The notes under the pieces were generated by a model, which made no database searches, was not told the DNA's origin, and saw nothing but the letters and a program-made list of their open reading frames with translations. This document shows, piece after piece, positions 44,901 through 55,994 of a DNA stretch of 64,000 nucleotides (positions are counted from its first letter, which is position 1; each line of letters starts with the position of its first letter). This DNA comes from Roridomyces roridus. Its lineage: Eukaryota; Basidiomycota; Agaricomycetes; Agaricales; Mycenaceae. The DNA is taken from the NCBI GenBank assembly GCA_029378245.1, contig JARKIF010000011.1:1116001-1180000 (forward strand). The letters run 5' to 3'. The translations under genes were made by a program, and so were the position numbers.

Positions 44901-46202
44901 CGTGGGTGATTGCGAACAAGACGACGACGCAGAGGCCGCAGCAGCCGACTGCTGGGAAGGTTCGTCTGGGTTGTATTCATCTTCCAAGGGATGCGAATGC
45001 TGATCAATGAGACTTGTATTATAGTACGTGTTGTACGCCGGCGAGTATGGGTTCCACGCCGGACAGTGGGTGTGGCGAGGCCATTTCACTGGGAACGCCA
45101 CCGGCGTACAGTTGTCGATCCAAGGGTAAGCCTTTATCCTCCTCTCCCTCCTGCGTGGTTCGGACTAGTCATCTTGAACAGCGGGTTCTCCTTTGGCTAT
45201 TCGGCGTTCATCAATGGAAAGTTCTTGGGCTCGGGTCAGGGTAGTTCGATTTCGCAGACTGGAGTCGACCTTCTTTCTCCTACGTTCAACTTTACTGCTG
45301 ACCAGCTCGTGGACGGGGATAATGGTGAGTGTTGATGATTGTTTCTGTGTATTTCTGACAGAGGGTCTCGTATTCCAGTGCTTACGGTCATTCACGACTC
45401 GACGGGGCTGAACGAGGATTGTGAGTGCTTTCCAGTCCAGTTCCTCGATTTTGAAATGAACCCGGGTATCAGATAACATCAACGACGAGCACAAGATGCC
45501 TCGCGGTATTCGTGGCTATACGCTCTTGTCCGACTCGGATAACGACTTTACCGAGTGGAGGCTCGCTGGAAGTGCGTCCTTTCCCTCTCTTTTTCTTATA
45601 CCGTCTTAATGGATGGGGTAGACATTGGCGGTGAGAATGCACCTGATTTCGTTCGGGGACCCTACAACGAGGGCGGGTGGTGGTTCGAGCGCGTCGGTGC
45701 CCACCTTCCCGGCTACGACGACTCCGCATGGAACGCATCATGCACCCCACTCCAAGGAACATCTCAACCCGGTGTCATCGCCTACCGCACAAAATTCAAC
45801 CTCTCCCTCCCGACTGGTGCTGACATTCCCTTGGCGTTTGACTTTGCGCTGGATTCGGCTGCGCCGTATCGGACTCTGTTGTACGTCAATGGGTGGCAGT
45901 TTGGGCGGTTCCTCTCGTCGCTTGGGCCGCAGGTCAGTTATCCTGTGCCCGAGGGTATTTTGAACCATCACGGCGAGAACGAGGTGTTGATTTCTTTGTG
46001 GGCTTTGAGTGAGTTTTCATTTCGGTCTTGTTTTGTCCGGGAACGCTGAGCGATGATGTGAATTGTAGACTCCACGGGGGCCAAATTCTCCAAACTGGAG
46101 CTCAACAAAAGGGCGTCGCTTACGTCTAGCAAGGTGGCCACTGTGGATATCGTTTCGGCGCCTGGATGGGCTGAGCTTCGGGGCAATGTGACGACAGATT
46201 AG
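41924..46202 (+). CDS. secreted GH35 beta-galactosidase
   Basis: The protein begins with a signal peptide ([20 protein letters not shown]). Many short introns interrupt the catalytic TIM barrel: [72 protein letters not shown], then [10 protein letters not shown] with the acid/base Glu (about 42880), [11 protein letters not shown], and [16 protein letters not shown] with the nucleophile Glu (about 43295). Next come [26 protein letters not shown] and the beta-rich C-terminal domains. The last exon ends [14 protein letters not shown]. The length of about 1,000 residues fits fungal LacA-type enzymes. It hydrolyses terminal beta-galactosides of plant polysaccharides outside the cell. Not every exon boundary was fixed; no fatal lesion was seen. 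Confidence 0.85.
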
Positions 46203-46887
46203 GTGCCTCGTGTGTGTTTATTGCGGATTTAAAATTATCGGCTTCTCGCATCCGAAACCCTGGCGCTGGCCCGATGTCGTTCGGACCTAGCTCCGTACTG
46301 CGACCTTTCCAAGGGCAGAGTTTGTCGTCAGAATTCGAATTCCAGACCAAGACTGGGGTCTTCTGACTCCTGACGTAGGAGGCTGAACTGGGTCCTTCTG
46401 TCTCCGTGCGCCATGGCGGGGTCAATTGACGGACAACAATCCATCGTGAGTGAAAATCGCGTGAAATGGTGAAAGTCCTCGCGGCGGAAAATTCAGCGTG
46501 TCAAGCCATGACCAATTTTAGAGAAGGTCCGCCGTTCTTAGGCCGCTGGACGGGCGATCGCTCTGTGTTGGAGAGGGAGGCAGGCCGGTTTAACGGCCAA
46601 GGGTGCATCATCGTCCTAATTTTAGGAGTGGTCAGTTGTGGTCGTTTCATTGAATCTGCGAGCTTGGCCTTGGCCTTTGCTTCGTTCAACCGTATGTTCA
46701 ACATCACATTTGACATCCATCAACATCAAGCCACTGACCCGCTCCACAGCACATTCGACGGGTGTGAGAGGGCCAGCTTTCCAGCGGTGTCTGATACCTG
46801 TACACAGCTCCAACGCTCCACTCGAAGAAGGTCGCCGTTGAGCACAATGACGCCAGACCTCCGCGCAATTTTGACGACCACTGGATG

Positions 46888-46897
46888 TATATAAAAG
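46888..46897 (+). promoter_or_regulatory. TATA box of the hydrophobin-like gene
   Basis: TATATAAAAG, 72 nt before the ATG, followed by a CT/CA-rich leader (CTACCAAACAAAC), typical of highly expressed mushroom genes. Confidence 0.65.
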
Positions 46898-46968
46898 CTG
46901 ACCCAAGTCCTCCTCATTTCTTCACTCGAACACAATCCCTCGTAGTTCAAGCCCTCTACCAAACAAAC

Positions 46969-47394
46969 ATGTTCTCCAAGCTCTCCATTGTCACCGCCTC
47001 TGTGCTCATTGTAGGTTTCCTTCACTCTTGAGTGCGTCGGGGACCTGATGTCTGTTCTTGCAGACCCTTGCTGCCGCCATTCCGAACACCACTCCCCCGG
47101 TTACGCCCCCCACCTCGAACCAGTGCTGCAGCAGCGTCGTCTCGAGCACCAGCACCGCTGCCTCCGCGGTGGCCGCCCTCGTCGGGCTTGACCTCACTGG
47201 TCTCGACGTCCCCGTTGGTCTCAGCTGCTCGGCCATCACCGTCGTCGGCAACAACTGGTCAGTATCCCGTTTCTTTCTCCCTCGATCGCGCTCACTGGCG
47301 ATATCACAGCGGCGGCACCACGGTCACTTGCGATGCTCCCGCTGCCGAGTGGAACAACCTCATCGCGATCAACTGGATTCCCGTCACTCTCTGA
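46969..47394 (+). CDS. hydrophobin-like protein lacking three of eight cysteines
   Basis: Three exons (46969-47010, 47064-47257, 47310-47394) encode 106 residues. It has a signal peptide (MFSKLSIVTASVLITLAAA), a Pro/Thr linker, then QCCSSV, VGLDLTGLDVPVGLSC, NNCGGTTVTC and the class I end LIAINWIPVTL. The class I pattern needs C1, C2C3, C4, C5, C6C7, C8. Here C1 is absent, the C6C7 pair is T-C and C8 is Trp. The known pairs C2-C5 and C3-C4 remain possible, while C1-C6 and C7-C8 are lost. Hydrophobins coat aerial hyphae and assemble at air-water surfaces. Whether this one does is open. The promoter and splice sites look intact. Confidence 0.75.
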
Positions 47395-47639
47395 GCAGTT
47401 GAACAGCACATCACCCTGGCCGCGGTGGATTCGGAAGTTAGCTCTTTTTGTACTTTCTCTCTCCCTTGCTTCGATGCTGGTCTTGTTGCGTGTTGAATGT
47501 CGCGGAATATAAGATCTTTTCGTGTTTGTTTTACTTATGAATTGTGAGGGAGGTTCGAGACTTATCGTGAGAGACAGGTTCGAGGCTGTCATTGACATAC
47601 AGTCAGGTCGTCGTCTAATGAATCTCAACAACGTCAGCT

Positions 47640-48000
47640 GTCGACCGGAGCAATACCTCAATCTGCCCATTCAGCTCTCCCTCCGCCACCGATCCTCAAC
47701 ACAGCTGCTGCGAAAGTTTCACCAATCCTGCAAACAGCTCTTCCCCATCCGTCCTCAACGGCACGATCCACGTCCTCATTTTGTCGCCCTCCAACATGCA
47801 TATCCCATGCAACTGATAGCGCCCCCTCGCCGCCATTGCGCACTCCACGAGATTCACCCACTCATCACTCTCCGTGTCTACGAGATCGTGCAAAGATCGT
47901 GCAAGGGTGCAACCGCTCTTGAGCGTCCTCATCCTGCGGGCCGAGTGGGGCAACCTCATTGCTATCAACTGCATTCTGATCACCTTTGAGTTCGTCCGAC
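47640..48000 (+). pseudogene. hydrophobin pseudogene
   Basis: The end of the stretch reads AEWGNLIAINCILITF, matching AEWNNLIAINWIPVTL of the gene upstream and keeping the last cysteine. An earlier piece reads SCCESFTNPANSSSP, like the CC start of the domain. Frames are broken between them, and no start or introns can be joined. Downstream, CGTGTTCAATGTCTCAAAATATAGTATC matches the 3' flank of the intact gene loosely. Confidence 0.6.
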
Positions 48001-48210
48001 GTTCTGGATGAAACCTCAGGCCTCAAGGCTTATGCCCTTTCACGTTCTTGTTCTCAAGGTTGTAGGTACCTTGTAATTTTTGACGCCTGATACTGTTTCG
48101 TGTTCAATGTCTCAAAATATAGTATCTTCTATCTGTGACAAGTTTTCAGCTTGAGCGGTGTGCGTCCGACTCCCGAGGGAGATACCACATACCTATGAGA
48201 AACCGGAATC

Positions 48211-49202
48211 TCACTCTGGCCGAGTTACATCTGCCTCTCGTGCCGCTCTGAGGTCTTCCCAAGATGGAAGACCAAACATCTCGGGCAAACGATCCCAAAT
48301 CCGCTGTCTCCCCTCCTCGTATTGGGTCCTTCCCTCGCGACAGCAAGTGTTGCACAACATTTCTAAAGAAGTTTCCTCCCACCAAGAGGATAGAAAATAT
48401 CCCAAGGGCGCGAGTGCTTCCTTCCTCGTAACTATGGAGAGGAGCCGCATACGCCGGGAGCGACATTGGTCTGGTTTCGTGCATCCCGCGTTATCGAGCA
48501 CACGCATGAAGCTGAATGTGTCGTGTACCTGCGCAAAGATGAGGGAATTGCGCGCGGTGAGACAGACGCGTTGGAGGGAGAGTGGGAGGTGGAGTGTGGG
48601 CTGATCTTGAGGGACACCACAGAGGATTGTGTCGACTGGGAAGGAACAGGAGATTTTGAAGATGACAAGAGGCATCGCCCATTGTATCCCGAGATCGTTC
48701 GCGAGAAGAAGACGAGTGAAGAAGTTTTGGGCGCCTAATGTGCTCGCGGAGGGAAAGGCGTCGTATTCATCCAACGACAGTGGCGAAGCCGTCGCCAAGT
48801 GAAGAAGTGCCCGATGGCGAAGGTAATTGACGTCGTATTTCGTGCTCAGACGCAAAACTCCTGCAACCACAGGGAAGGTCGTCGGTGCTGGTGGCCTCTC
48901 GAAGAAACTAAAAGCCGTCTGATCAGCAGCTGTCTGTCGAACAGCGGATGTACAAGGACGAACCTTGAGTCGAAGATCGCCTTCAGAAAGTACTCCGTAT
49001 GCTCGGGCGAGTCGTGAAGGACGACTATCGGACACCCCTCTATTGTGGGCTGACTCGCTGGCTGAGGAATCGCCAGCATGTCCTTGAAGATGGAGGATCG
49101 AGCGGCGAGGATGCTCCCGGCGACACGGAATATGCGACTACCGGCCTGGATAACGAGCCCACCTTCGGGAAACCAAAGATCGTCGACGCGGGTCAAGTCC
49201 AT
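48211..49202 (-). CDS. BTB/POZ-domain protein 1
   Basis: Two exons (49202-48964 and 48907-48211) encode 311 residues. The BTB fold starts at once: DLWFPEGGLVIQAGSRIFRV, GSILAARSSIFKDML, then IVVLHDSPEHTEYFLKAIFD, a 56-nt intron, and SFFERPPAPTTF. A helical region follows (VLRLSTKYDVNYLRHRALLH), then the family C-terminus with Cys-rich and WxxLPxxFGLPSWEDL motifs. BTB proteins of this kind are greatly expanded in mushrooms and may serve as ubiquitin-ligase adaptors; no partner domain (MATH, Kelch) is present. It converges with the hydrophobin pseudogene and is a close paralog of 56222-57184. Confidence 0.8.
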
Positions 49203-49967
49203 GGAGATGATGGTGGTCAGGAGCAAGGATGGAACGTGGGAACATCCGCTACACAGCCCGGACACAGCCTCTGGTTGTGAACTTCACCTTCCACCGCGAA
49301 CCAAGCTGCTGCACGGGGTTCACAACCATGAAGAAATTATCTGGTGACTCAAAATTTGAAGCGACGCGTCGCGAATTCGATCCGCGCGGTATGCCAGCCT
49401 CGGCATCGGCGTATTCTCCTTCCTCCTACGGCCTCAGATCAGAGCAAAATGATAGCGTCAGAAGATGATCATGTTAGGAATGATGCGGGCTGTAAAATTT
49501 ATCCAATCGGCTCAAATGGCTTGTTCTCGAATCGAACGAGTGCCATCTAAATGGCTGCGCTGGTCATACATGCGTAGTACCGGATCAACATACGAAGACC
49601 TCCCTTACGGTCCAGGTCATACAGCATCCCGATCCTCATCAAGGTTGAAAACTGCGAAGTTCCGGCAGGATAGGATGTCCATCTTGAACGGCGCAGTAGC
49701 TGAACCCGAAAAAGTATCTACCTTCTGTCATCTCAACCGGGCCGGCCCTGCCATCTGCTACAGAAATACCTTCTTCCATGCATGCCGGGGGTAACTGATC
49801 GCTAATCTGGAAAGTTCGAGTCAAGTTCACGCATTCCTGGTTCCCGCATTGCTTCTCTGAGCGACCGTCACGGAGCCCCGGCTACATATAAAGAAAGAGG
49901 AGCCAGCCAACTCAACCAGCAGAATCATCCTCTCGGATTCATTCAACTGCTCCCTCTCAATTCCATC
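49203..49967. other. divergent promoter region between BTB1 and the first small secreted protein
   Basis: A TATA box, ATATAAAG (about 49886), lies about 80 nt before the ATG at 49968. The sequence around it (CTCTGAGCGACCGTCACGG) resembles the promoter of the second copy (CTCTCAGCGACGGACGCGG, about 54825). Confidence 0.55.
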
Positions 49968-50886
49968 ATGTTCGGTTTCACTGCTACCCTTGCTCTCTTG
50001 GCCTTCGCCGTCAGCGCCGTCCGCGGCGAGTCTCACACCGTTACTTTCGACAATAGATGTGGTTTTGGTACCGTTCGTCTTATTTTCCTTTCCCTCGACG
50101 TGCAGTTCTCATAGTTGGGTGCAGCCCACGCTCATCAGTCAAACCGGCCAAGTCCTTTCCACTGGAGGTAAACTTGCTGCCCTGCCCGGTTCAACTCACA
50201 TTAGATGTTGAACATATCATGGATTTTAGCCTCCGTTACAATCAACGGACCCCTCATTGGTGCTATTGGGTACCTCCAGACCGGTACGTTGTTCTGTTGA
50301 AGAATGCACGGTCAATTTTATTGGACATCCAAAGGTTCGTGCGGCTTCAACGGCGAGGGTTGCACTCTTCTCGAGACCACGCTCCGCGTATGTCGCTCGC
50401 CAAGAATATGGAAGCAGTCCCAACTTGAACTTGATGAATTCTAGAACCCCCCTAGCCCCGGCGCCGGCTCGAGTACTGATCTCTCCCTCATCCCTCCGTT
50501 CGTCATTTTCAACTTGCTGTTGTGATCTATCTGGACGCGCTTATAGCCACTCGTTCTCTGTGACCACCGGCTTCGGGTAGGTCGTCTTATGTCTGATCTC
50601 TGGTTGCTATGCTCAACAAGCGCAACAATGCAGGTACTTCAACGGCTGCGACAATACCGGCGCAGATTGTACGTCCGATAAAATCTGGATTGATCCCCCG
50701 AAAAACTTACTGCATCCTAGGCACTGGTCCCAGCTGCAACACCGCCTTCCACGTCCCCACCGACACTTTCGTCCAGGTTGAATGCGAGACCAACGATGTC
50801 GACTTGGTTGTAAGCATCCGCCGTCATCTAATGATCAAACTAACTCCGAGGGCTGATCATAATATCAGATCACCTTCTGTCTCTGA
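49968..50886 (+). CDS. small secreted cysteine-rich protein 1 ('glycopeptide' family)
   Basis: Nine short exons and eight 48-63 nt introns join into about 160 residues. A signal peptide (MFGFTATLALLAFAVSAVRG) is followed by SHTVTFDNRCGFGTPTLISQ, then TINGPLIGAIGYLQT, GSCGFNGEGCTLLETTLRNP, SFSVTTGFGYFNGCDNTGAD, SCNTAFHVPTD and DVDLVITFC near the C-terminus. The NRCGFGT start and cysteine spacing recall thaumatin-like folds; mushroom genomes annotate close relatives as glycopeptide. The protein is extracellular. Its role is unknown. It is almost collinear, intron for intron, with the gene at 54929-55827. TGA at 50886. Confidence 0.8.
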
Positions 50887-51332
50887 TTCTGAACGAGGAA
50901 CTATTTGGTCGGGGTATAAGCGGCTTTCCCATGTAGAAAATTTGTTGAAACGGAGTGGAGAAATTTGATTATTGCTCAGTGTGCGAGCGTCGAGCCAAGA
51001 CAAACAAAAACTTTCTATGTCTTCGTTCGACGTGGGGATGGATCCAGTTAGTAGTTATGGGGATGAAAGCCAAACATGGAACATGGCATTGCTCTGGGCC
51101 GGGCAGCCTCTGGCACCGCATGCGCCGAGCTCAATCAGTCAGAACCAAATCTGTGCCGGCAGCCGGCACAAAGGCAGCACGTGGCCACCATGTGGCACAC
51201 ATCACATGATCAAAGAATCTCTCTTCCACAACTTGAAGCCTTCCACCACGCTCGAAGAAGGGCGCAAAGAAAACGGTCTCTGGTTCCTGAATTCCGACCC
51301 CTGGTGAGTCAAACTCTGCCACAGGGCCCGTT
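50887..51332. other. spacer; no gene seen
   Basis: 3' flank of the small secreted protein gene and 5' flank of the F-box gene. GCCGGCAGCCGGC at about 51156 is a short palindrome. Confidence 0.45.
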
Positions 51333-52343
51333 ATGAGACCGATGTTCCCATGCAGCGACATGGACGTCCCATCCCTCCGCAAACAGCTCTCAGAGATTTC
51401 GGAGGCCATACAGCAGCAAAAGATGGTTCTCCGAGACCTAGAACAGCGGCAGACCACTGTCCAAGGGCAGCTAAACGCTCTCCTCGATCCAGTGACACGT
51501 ATGCCGCCGGAGATAGCTTCGGAGATTTTCGTGCAATGTCTGCCCGAGGGTTACACGAGCGTCAGTCCCTCACAACCTCCGACAATCTTTCTCCATGTAT
51601 CTCGCTCCTGGAAGGATATTGCCCTTTCGACGCCTGCACTGTGGACATCCCTCACGGACATGGCCATCTCTAACGCGGATCAACTCGAAGTTTTCGAAAG
51701 GCAGTTGACGTTCTCGCGCAATCTGCCCCTCTCTCTATCCCTTGGCTGTACAAAGGCCTTGGCGTTGGAAGATGCTGAATATGAAGAGGACCCCGTCCTC
51801 TGGGACACCTTGGCTGTTGCTGATTTGGTGAAACCACATGCACACCGAGTCCGGGCATTGACTCTGGAGCTGGACGACTTTGACTTGGCGTTTGGAAACC
51901 TCAGGACGCTGAAGGTCAAGGGTCCGGGCAGGATCCTCCAACCCGTGCCCAACGTCCTACAATTGCTCCGCAGCAGTCCAAACCTCGTGGAATTCCACAT
52001 TGGCGACGTCGAATTCAGCGATGCCGCCGCCGACGTCCCGGCCCCGTTGACTCTCACGGCCTTGAATCACCTGGACATGTCAAATGACCGGTACTTCCGT
52101 CAGGATCCCGGCCCCATGCTCCGGTGGCTCACGCTACCCGCCCTCCGCAGTTTTTCCAATAGCAGTGCAGAGATCCCTGTCGATGAACTGGTTTCCTTCC
52201 TGACTCGATCTTCACCCCCGCTCCAATCTCTCTCCTTGAGACAGTCGGAGATATTCCACACTCAACGGGTGTCTCCAAACATATTTATACTGATGCACCT
52301 TCCCGACTACGTACATAGCCCAAAAGAATCCAATCCAACCTAG
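51333..52343 (+). CDS. F-box protein, short form
   Basis: The single-exon frame of 336 residues has a coiled coil at about residues 12-45 (LRKQLSEISEAIQQQKMVLR), then the F-box MPPEIASEIFVQCLP, HVSRSWKDIALSTPALWTSL, and leucine-rich strands (NVLQLLRSSPNLVEF, LTLTALNHLDM). This coiled coil plus F-box layout is common in mushrooms. Relatives are usually 450-560 residues, so the C-terminus (ending HSPKESNPT) may be truncated. The 3' end lies 26 bp from the stop of the opposing F-box gene. It is probably an SCF adaptor. Start at the first ATG (51333) or 51360 (MDVPSL). Confidence 0.7.
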   Translation: MRPMFPCSDMDVPSLRKQLSEISEAIQQQKMVLRDLEQRQTTVQGQLNALLDPVTRMPPEIASEIFVQCLPEGYTSVSPSQPPTIFLHVSRSWKDIALSTPALWTSLTDMAISNADQLEVFERQLTFSRNLPLSLSLGCTKALALEDAEYEEDPVLWDTLAVADLVKPHAHRVRALTLELDDFDLAFGNLRTLKVKGPGRILQPVPNVLQLLRSSPNLVEFHIGDVEFSDAAADVPAPLTLTALNHLDMSNDRYFRQDPGPMLRWLTLPALRSFSNSSAEIPVDELVSFLTRSSPPLQSLSLRQSEIFHTQRVSPNIFILMHLPDYVHSPKESNPT

Positions 52344-52369
52344 CATGAACATCATGCACCTAGGACACT

Positions 52370-54025
52370 CTAGACTGTGACACCCTCCAAGGCCGAATAA
52401 ACGATCTGCATACGCGCTTTCCGCGGCCTCCATTCAAGAACAAGTTCCAGTCCACCATCGACCTCCTCCTGCAACTGCGACGCAATGTCCCCGCCCGATT
52501 CCGGTTTCCCCAGGTTGGAATAACACGCGAACTTCTCGAGGGAAACCACGTCAGGCGCGCGGTACCTCGACCGAATAAGCTGGACGATATCCGCGTCGGG
52601 CATTGTTCTGAAGAGGTTGAGCTCGAATTTCTGCAAACGCGGGCAGACGGCGCGAAGATTCGGTTCCGGGACGTGAAGGTAGGTGAGCCATTCGGGTAGA
52701 GGGGGCGGTGGTTCCACTACAATGTCACCGATTTGGATTATCTGCGGCGTGAAAGGCTCCTTCACTATGCGGAGTTCACGCAGTGCGTGCATCTCCAAGA
52801 GAGCCTCAAGGAGAAGATCACGAGGGAGCGCCTGGATGTCCAAAGTGAGTGACTCGATATTGCTGAGATCATCAGGGAGGAATGATTGCCGTAGACTGGG
52901 CCCGTTGTCGTGGGCGCCCTGGCAGTGTAGTGAGCGCAGCGCTGGAAGGGATGCGTGGTGGAAGAATCGAGTATGATCCCCAATTGCTTGCATTTGTATT
53001 ATCAACGTGAGCGCGGTGAGATGGGGGAGGGTGAAGTACGGAACGCTCGGCGAGTCGGGGATAGAACCAGTGCTGTCCAGAGCCTTCCTCACATGTACAA
53101 AACTGAGCTCGCAGGATTCGAGCCTTTGACATTGTGATAGGATGGTCAACGCAACAGCGTGCGTGAGGCCAAGCGGCCTCTCCAATCCACCTCGTTCGAT
53201 CGATAAATGCCGGAGAGTTCCCCAGGAAACGGGGCTCCGGACAGTGACACTGCTGGACGAGATGGTGAGGCTGCGCAGGCTACCGGTGCCGAGGAATGAC
53301 AACGGCGCGGGAGACTCGGATGTCACTGTGGTGCGGATATAGCGCCGACGAGCAGTGTTGTGCCTGAGAACCATGGATTGCAGTAAAGGCACGTCCCGGG
53401 GGCTTAGCATCCCGACCAAGCAATTGGTCGTCTTCGGGGGCAGCGAAACGTCGATATGGCACCATCGGCGTGATTCACCGACGAGCAGCTCCAACAAAGA
53501 CGTTATATCGCAAGGCCCGTCGTGCGAAAACGCCGTGCCCGAGAGCCGAATGGAAATCGACAAAGGAACGGCCCCGGATCGGGTGAGCCACAAGCTGACT
53601 TGTTCCTTGAGTTGAGCGAGCTTTGATTGTGTGGGGACGACAATGTAGCTGGCCGCCCAGAGCCGGGGAGTTGAGAGCGCAATATTCCGCCAAGCGCCGC
53701 AAATCTGCGAGACGAGGAGAGGAGATTCCTGGGGGACGAGTGCGGAGTTGCGAGTTTCCGGAAGCGAGGCTAGGAATATGACTCGGACGATGTCATCTGG
53801 AAGTCTGCGGGCGGGGGATAGCAAGGCCTCGTGTGGATCCATGAAATCCTGCAGGTCGGCGCGCTTCTTTGACGTGATGTCGAGCAGTGACTGGAGTTTG
53901 GTGATTTCTTGCGTGAGTTTGTCCAGCTCCACTTGCGATTCGTCGAGAAGATAGCGGATTTGGTGGCGCTCCCTACCGGATGGCACATTGTTTGTGTGTA
54001 GCAGAGCGCGGAATGGAGAGTCCAT
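52370..54025 (-). CDS. F-box protein, long form
   Basis: An intronless frame of about 550 residues: MDSPFRALLHTNNVP, a coiled coil (LLDESQVELDKLTQEITKLQ), the F-box RRLPDDIVRVIFLASLP, QICGAWRNIALSTPRLWAAS, and many leucine-rich strands (LRSLTISSSSVTV, LPALRSLHC, MHALRELRI). Full length for the family. It converges tail to tail with the short F-box gene. A conserved ALSTPxLW motif shows that they are related, but identity is low, so the pair is old. Probable substrate adaptor of an SCF ubiquitin ligase. Confidence 0.8.
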   Translation of the reverse strand: MDSPFRALLHTNNVPSGRERHQIRYLLDESQVELDKLTQEITKLQSLLDITSKKRADLQDFMDPHEALLSPARRLPDDIVRVIFLASLPETRNSALVPQESPLLVSQICGAWRNIALSTPRLWAASYIVVPTQSKLAQLKEQVSLWLTRSGAVPLSISIRLSGTAFSHDGPCDITSLLELLVGESRRWCHIDVSLPPKTTNCLVGMLSPRDVPLLQSMVLRHNTARRRYIRTTVTSESPAPLSFLGTGSLRSLTISSSSVTVRSPVSWGTLRHLSIERGGLERPLGLTHAVALTILSQCQRLESCELSFVHVRKALDSTGSIPDSPSVPYFTLPHLTALTLIIQMQAIGDHTRFFHHASLPALRSLHCQGAHDNGPSLRQSFLPDDLSNIESLTLDIQALPRDLLLEALLEMHALRELRIVKEPFTPQIIQIGDIVVEPPPPLPEWLTYLHVPEPNLRAVCPRLQKFELNLFRTMPDADIVQLIRSRYRAPDVVSLEKFACYSNLGKPESGGDIASQLQEEVDGGLELVLEWRPRKARMQIVYSALEGVTV

Positions 54026-54928
54026 TCTGTTTCTGGGTGAGTCTTCATACACTGCTGAGGACTACGCACTCACCGAAGTCGTAGAGGGCTGGATGTCGAC
54101 ATGGGAGCACAGAGAGAGTGACGTGGGAGCCAAGGGTGGCTGATGAATTCTCACAGCCTTGAACGGTTGCTGTGCGGTCGCGATATTAGTGTATTGGATT
54201 GTTTCAGCTGCTCAGTTGCTGCTCAGACAGAGGTTCAGGGTAAATTTCCAGACTTGGACACAGTGTATTGAAAAATGAAATCGGTGAGATGGTGGTTCGG
54301 GGCAAAGAAGGAAGCGGTGCTTGTATATTTGTCCCTGTTCTTTTCTTTCTCTCTTGACCGTCACCTTCAGAACCCCTTGCTGCATCTCTTAATTGCCTGC
54401 TCTTCAATCTCGCAAAATCAGGGACTCAGCTTCTTTCCCTTGGCCACGGAACTCCGCTTGGACTTGCCCGAATGCGACTTGCTATCAAGCCGTCTACTCT
54501 TGGTCTACTCCTGCGACCTCAGCAGCGCAGCTCGACGCATGGGTTCTGAGATCTGAGCTAGTGCTGGCTCATAATATGTACCGATATCTCTACATTCAGA
54601 CTCTGCCCGTTGTTCAATCTGCTCTCCGACTCCGAGTCTACCACTAGTCCTGATTTCGTGACTCCCGGAGAGAAGAATCGTATGGCATCCCGTTCCTTGC
54701 TTCTGTGCAAGGGGCCTCGAAAATTGCGAAATTCCGGTACCATAGGAGGTGCACCGGAGGTACTTGTTCTCATCCCGCCCGGACCGGTTCAACTTCTAGG
54801 GTCCCGCATCGAGTATGATGCGTTCTCTCAGCGACGGACGCGGCCACCGCGTACATATAAGAAGCTTGCCAGCTAATGAGCATTGCACGAGCAATATCAT
54901 CCTCTTCATTTCCACTCATCCAGGTACC
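54026..54928. other. divergent spacer with the promoter of small secreted protein 2
   Basis: A TATA box, CATATAAG (about 54854), lies about 75 nt before the ATG at 54929. No exon is supported elsewhere. Confidence 0.5.
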
Positions 54929-55827
54929 ATGTTCGGCATCACCGCTACCGTTACATTCCTTGCCATCGCCATTAGCGCCGTCCGCGGCGAAACCCACACC
55001 ATCACTTTTGACAACAGGTGTGGTTTTGGTACCGTTCGTGTTATTCTTTCCGTCGAATTCCGTCTCACATACGAGGGCAGCCCACGCTCATCGGTCAAAG
55101 CGGCCAAGTCCTGTTCACTGGAGGTAAGCCTGCCCTCTACCTTCAACTCACATAGGCAGTGTTCACCACCCATCATGAATAGCCGCCGTCACGATTAACG
55201 GACCCCTCATCGGTGCCATCGCGTACCTCCAGACTGGTGCACAACCCTGTGGATACATGATAATCTTGATTAAATGTGTCAAGGTTCCTGCGGCTTCAAC
55301 GGCGAGGGCTGCACTCTTCTCGAAACCACGCTCCGCGTACGTCGCTCGTCAAAATATAGCAATCCAACGCCTTGATGGATTTCCAGAACCCTATTAGCCC
55401 CGGTGCGGGTTCGGGCACTGATATCTCCCTCATACCCCCGTGTGTGGCTCTCTATCCTTCTTTACGAGGATCTGACGCTCTTGTAGGCACTCTTTCTCCG
55501 TGGCCACCGGCTTCAGGTAGGTCCTCCTGTAGTTGAACTCTGCCTGCTCGTCTCATGAAATATTGCAGCTACGTCAATGGTTGCGACGGTGCTGGAGCAG
55601 ACTGTACGTCTGATCAAATTCGGGTTGACCACATCTCCAAAACTCTTATTCCGCATGTGCTCATTCAGGTACTACCCCGAACTGCAGCACCGCCTTCCAC
55701 TCCCCCGAAGACCTGCAATCGGTGCTGCAATGTGAGGCGAACGATGTCGACCTGGTTGTAAGTTGCCGCCGATACGTACTGCGATTCCGATGGCTGATGG
55801 GGATTTCAGATCACCTTCTGTGGTTGA
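54929..55827 (+). CDS. small secreted cysteine-rich protein 2 ('glycopeptide' family)
   Basis: Nine exons in the same positions and phases as gene 49968-50886. Signal peptide MFGITATVTFLAIAISAVRG, then THTITFDNRCGFGTPTLIGQ, TINGPLIGAIAYLQT, GSCGFNGEGCTLLETTLRNP, HSFSVATGFSYVNGCDGAGA, NCSTAFHSPED and DVDLVITFCG at the C-terminus. All cysteines of copy 1 are kept, and one more appears (LQCEAND-type region, compare VECETND). Intron sequences have diverged while exons stay alike, so both copies are probably under selection. Extracellular; role unknown. Confidence 0.8.
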
Positions 55828-55945
55828 ACAAATTGCGTCTTGGAACGGGAACAACCAGTTGGGTTACATAGATCGCCATAGGAAGTCGTAATTTGTCAGA
55901 CATGAAGCTTGAAGTGCAATCCAATCTCTGACAGAATTTCTTGGT

Positions 55946-55946
<1 letters not shown>

Positions 55947-55993
<47 letters not shown>
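55947..55993. repeat. 47-nt poly(T) tract
   Basis: An uninterrupted run of T, read as poly(A) on the minus strand, lies between small secreted protein 2 and the duplicated hydrophobin tail. The exact length may be affected by sequencing of homopolymers. Confidence 0.9.
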
Positions 55994-55994
<1 letters not shown>

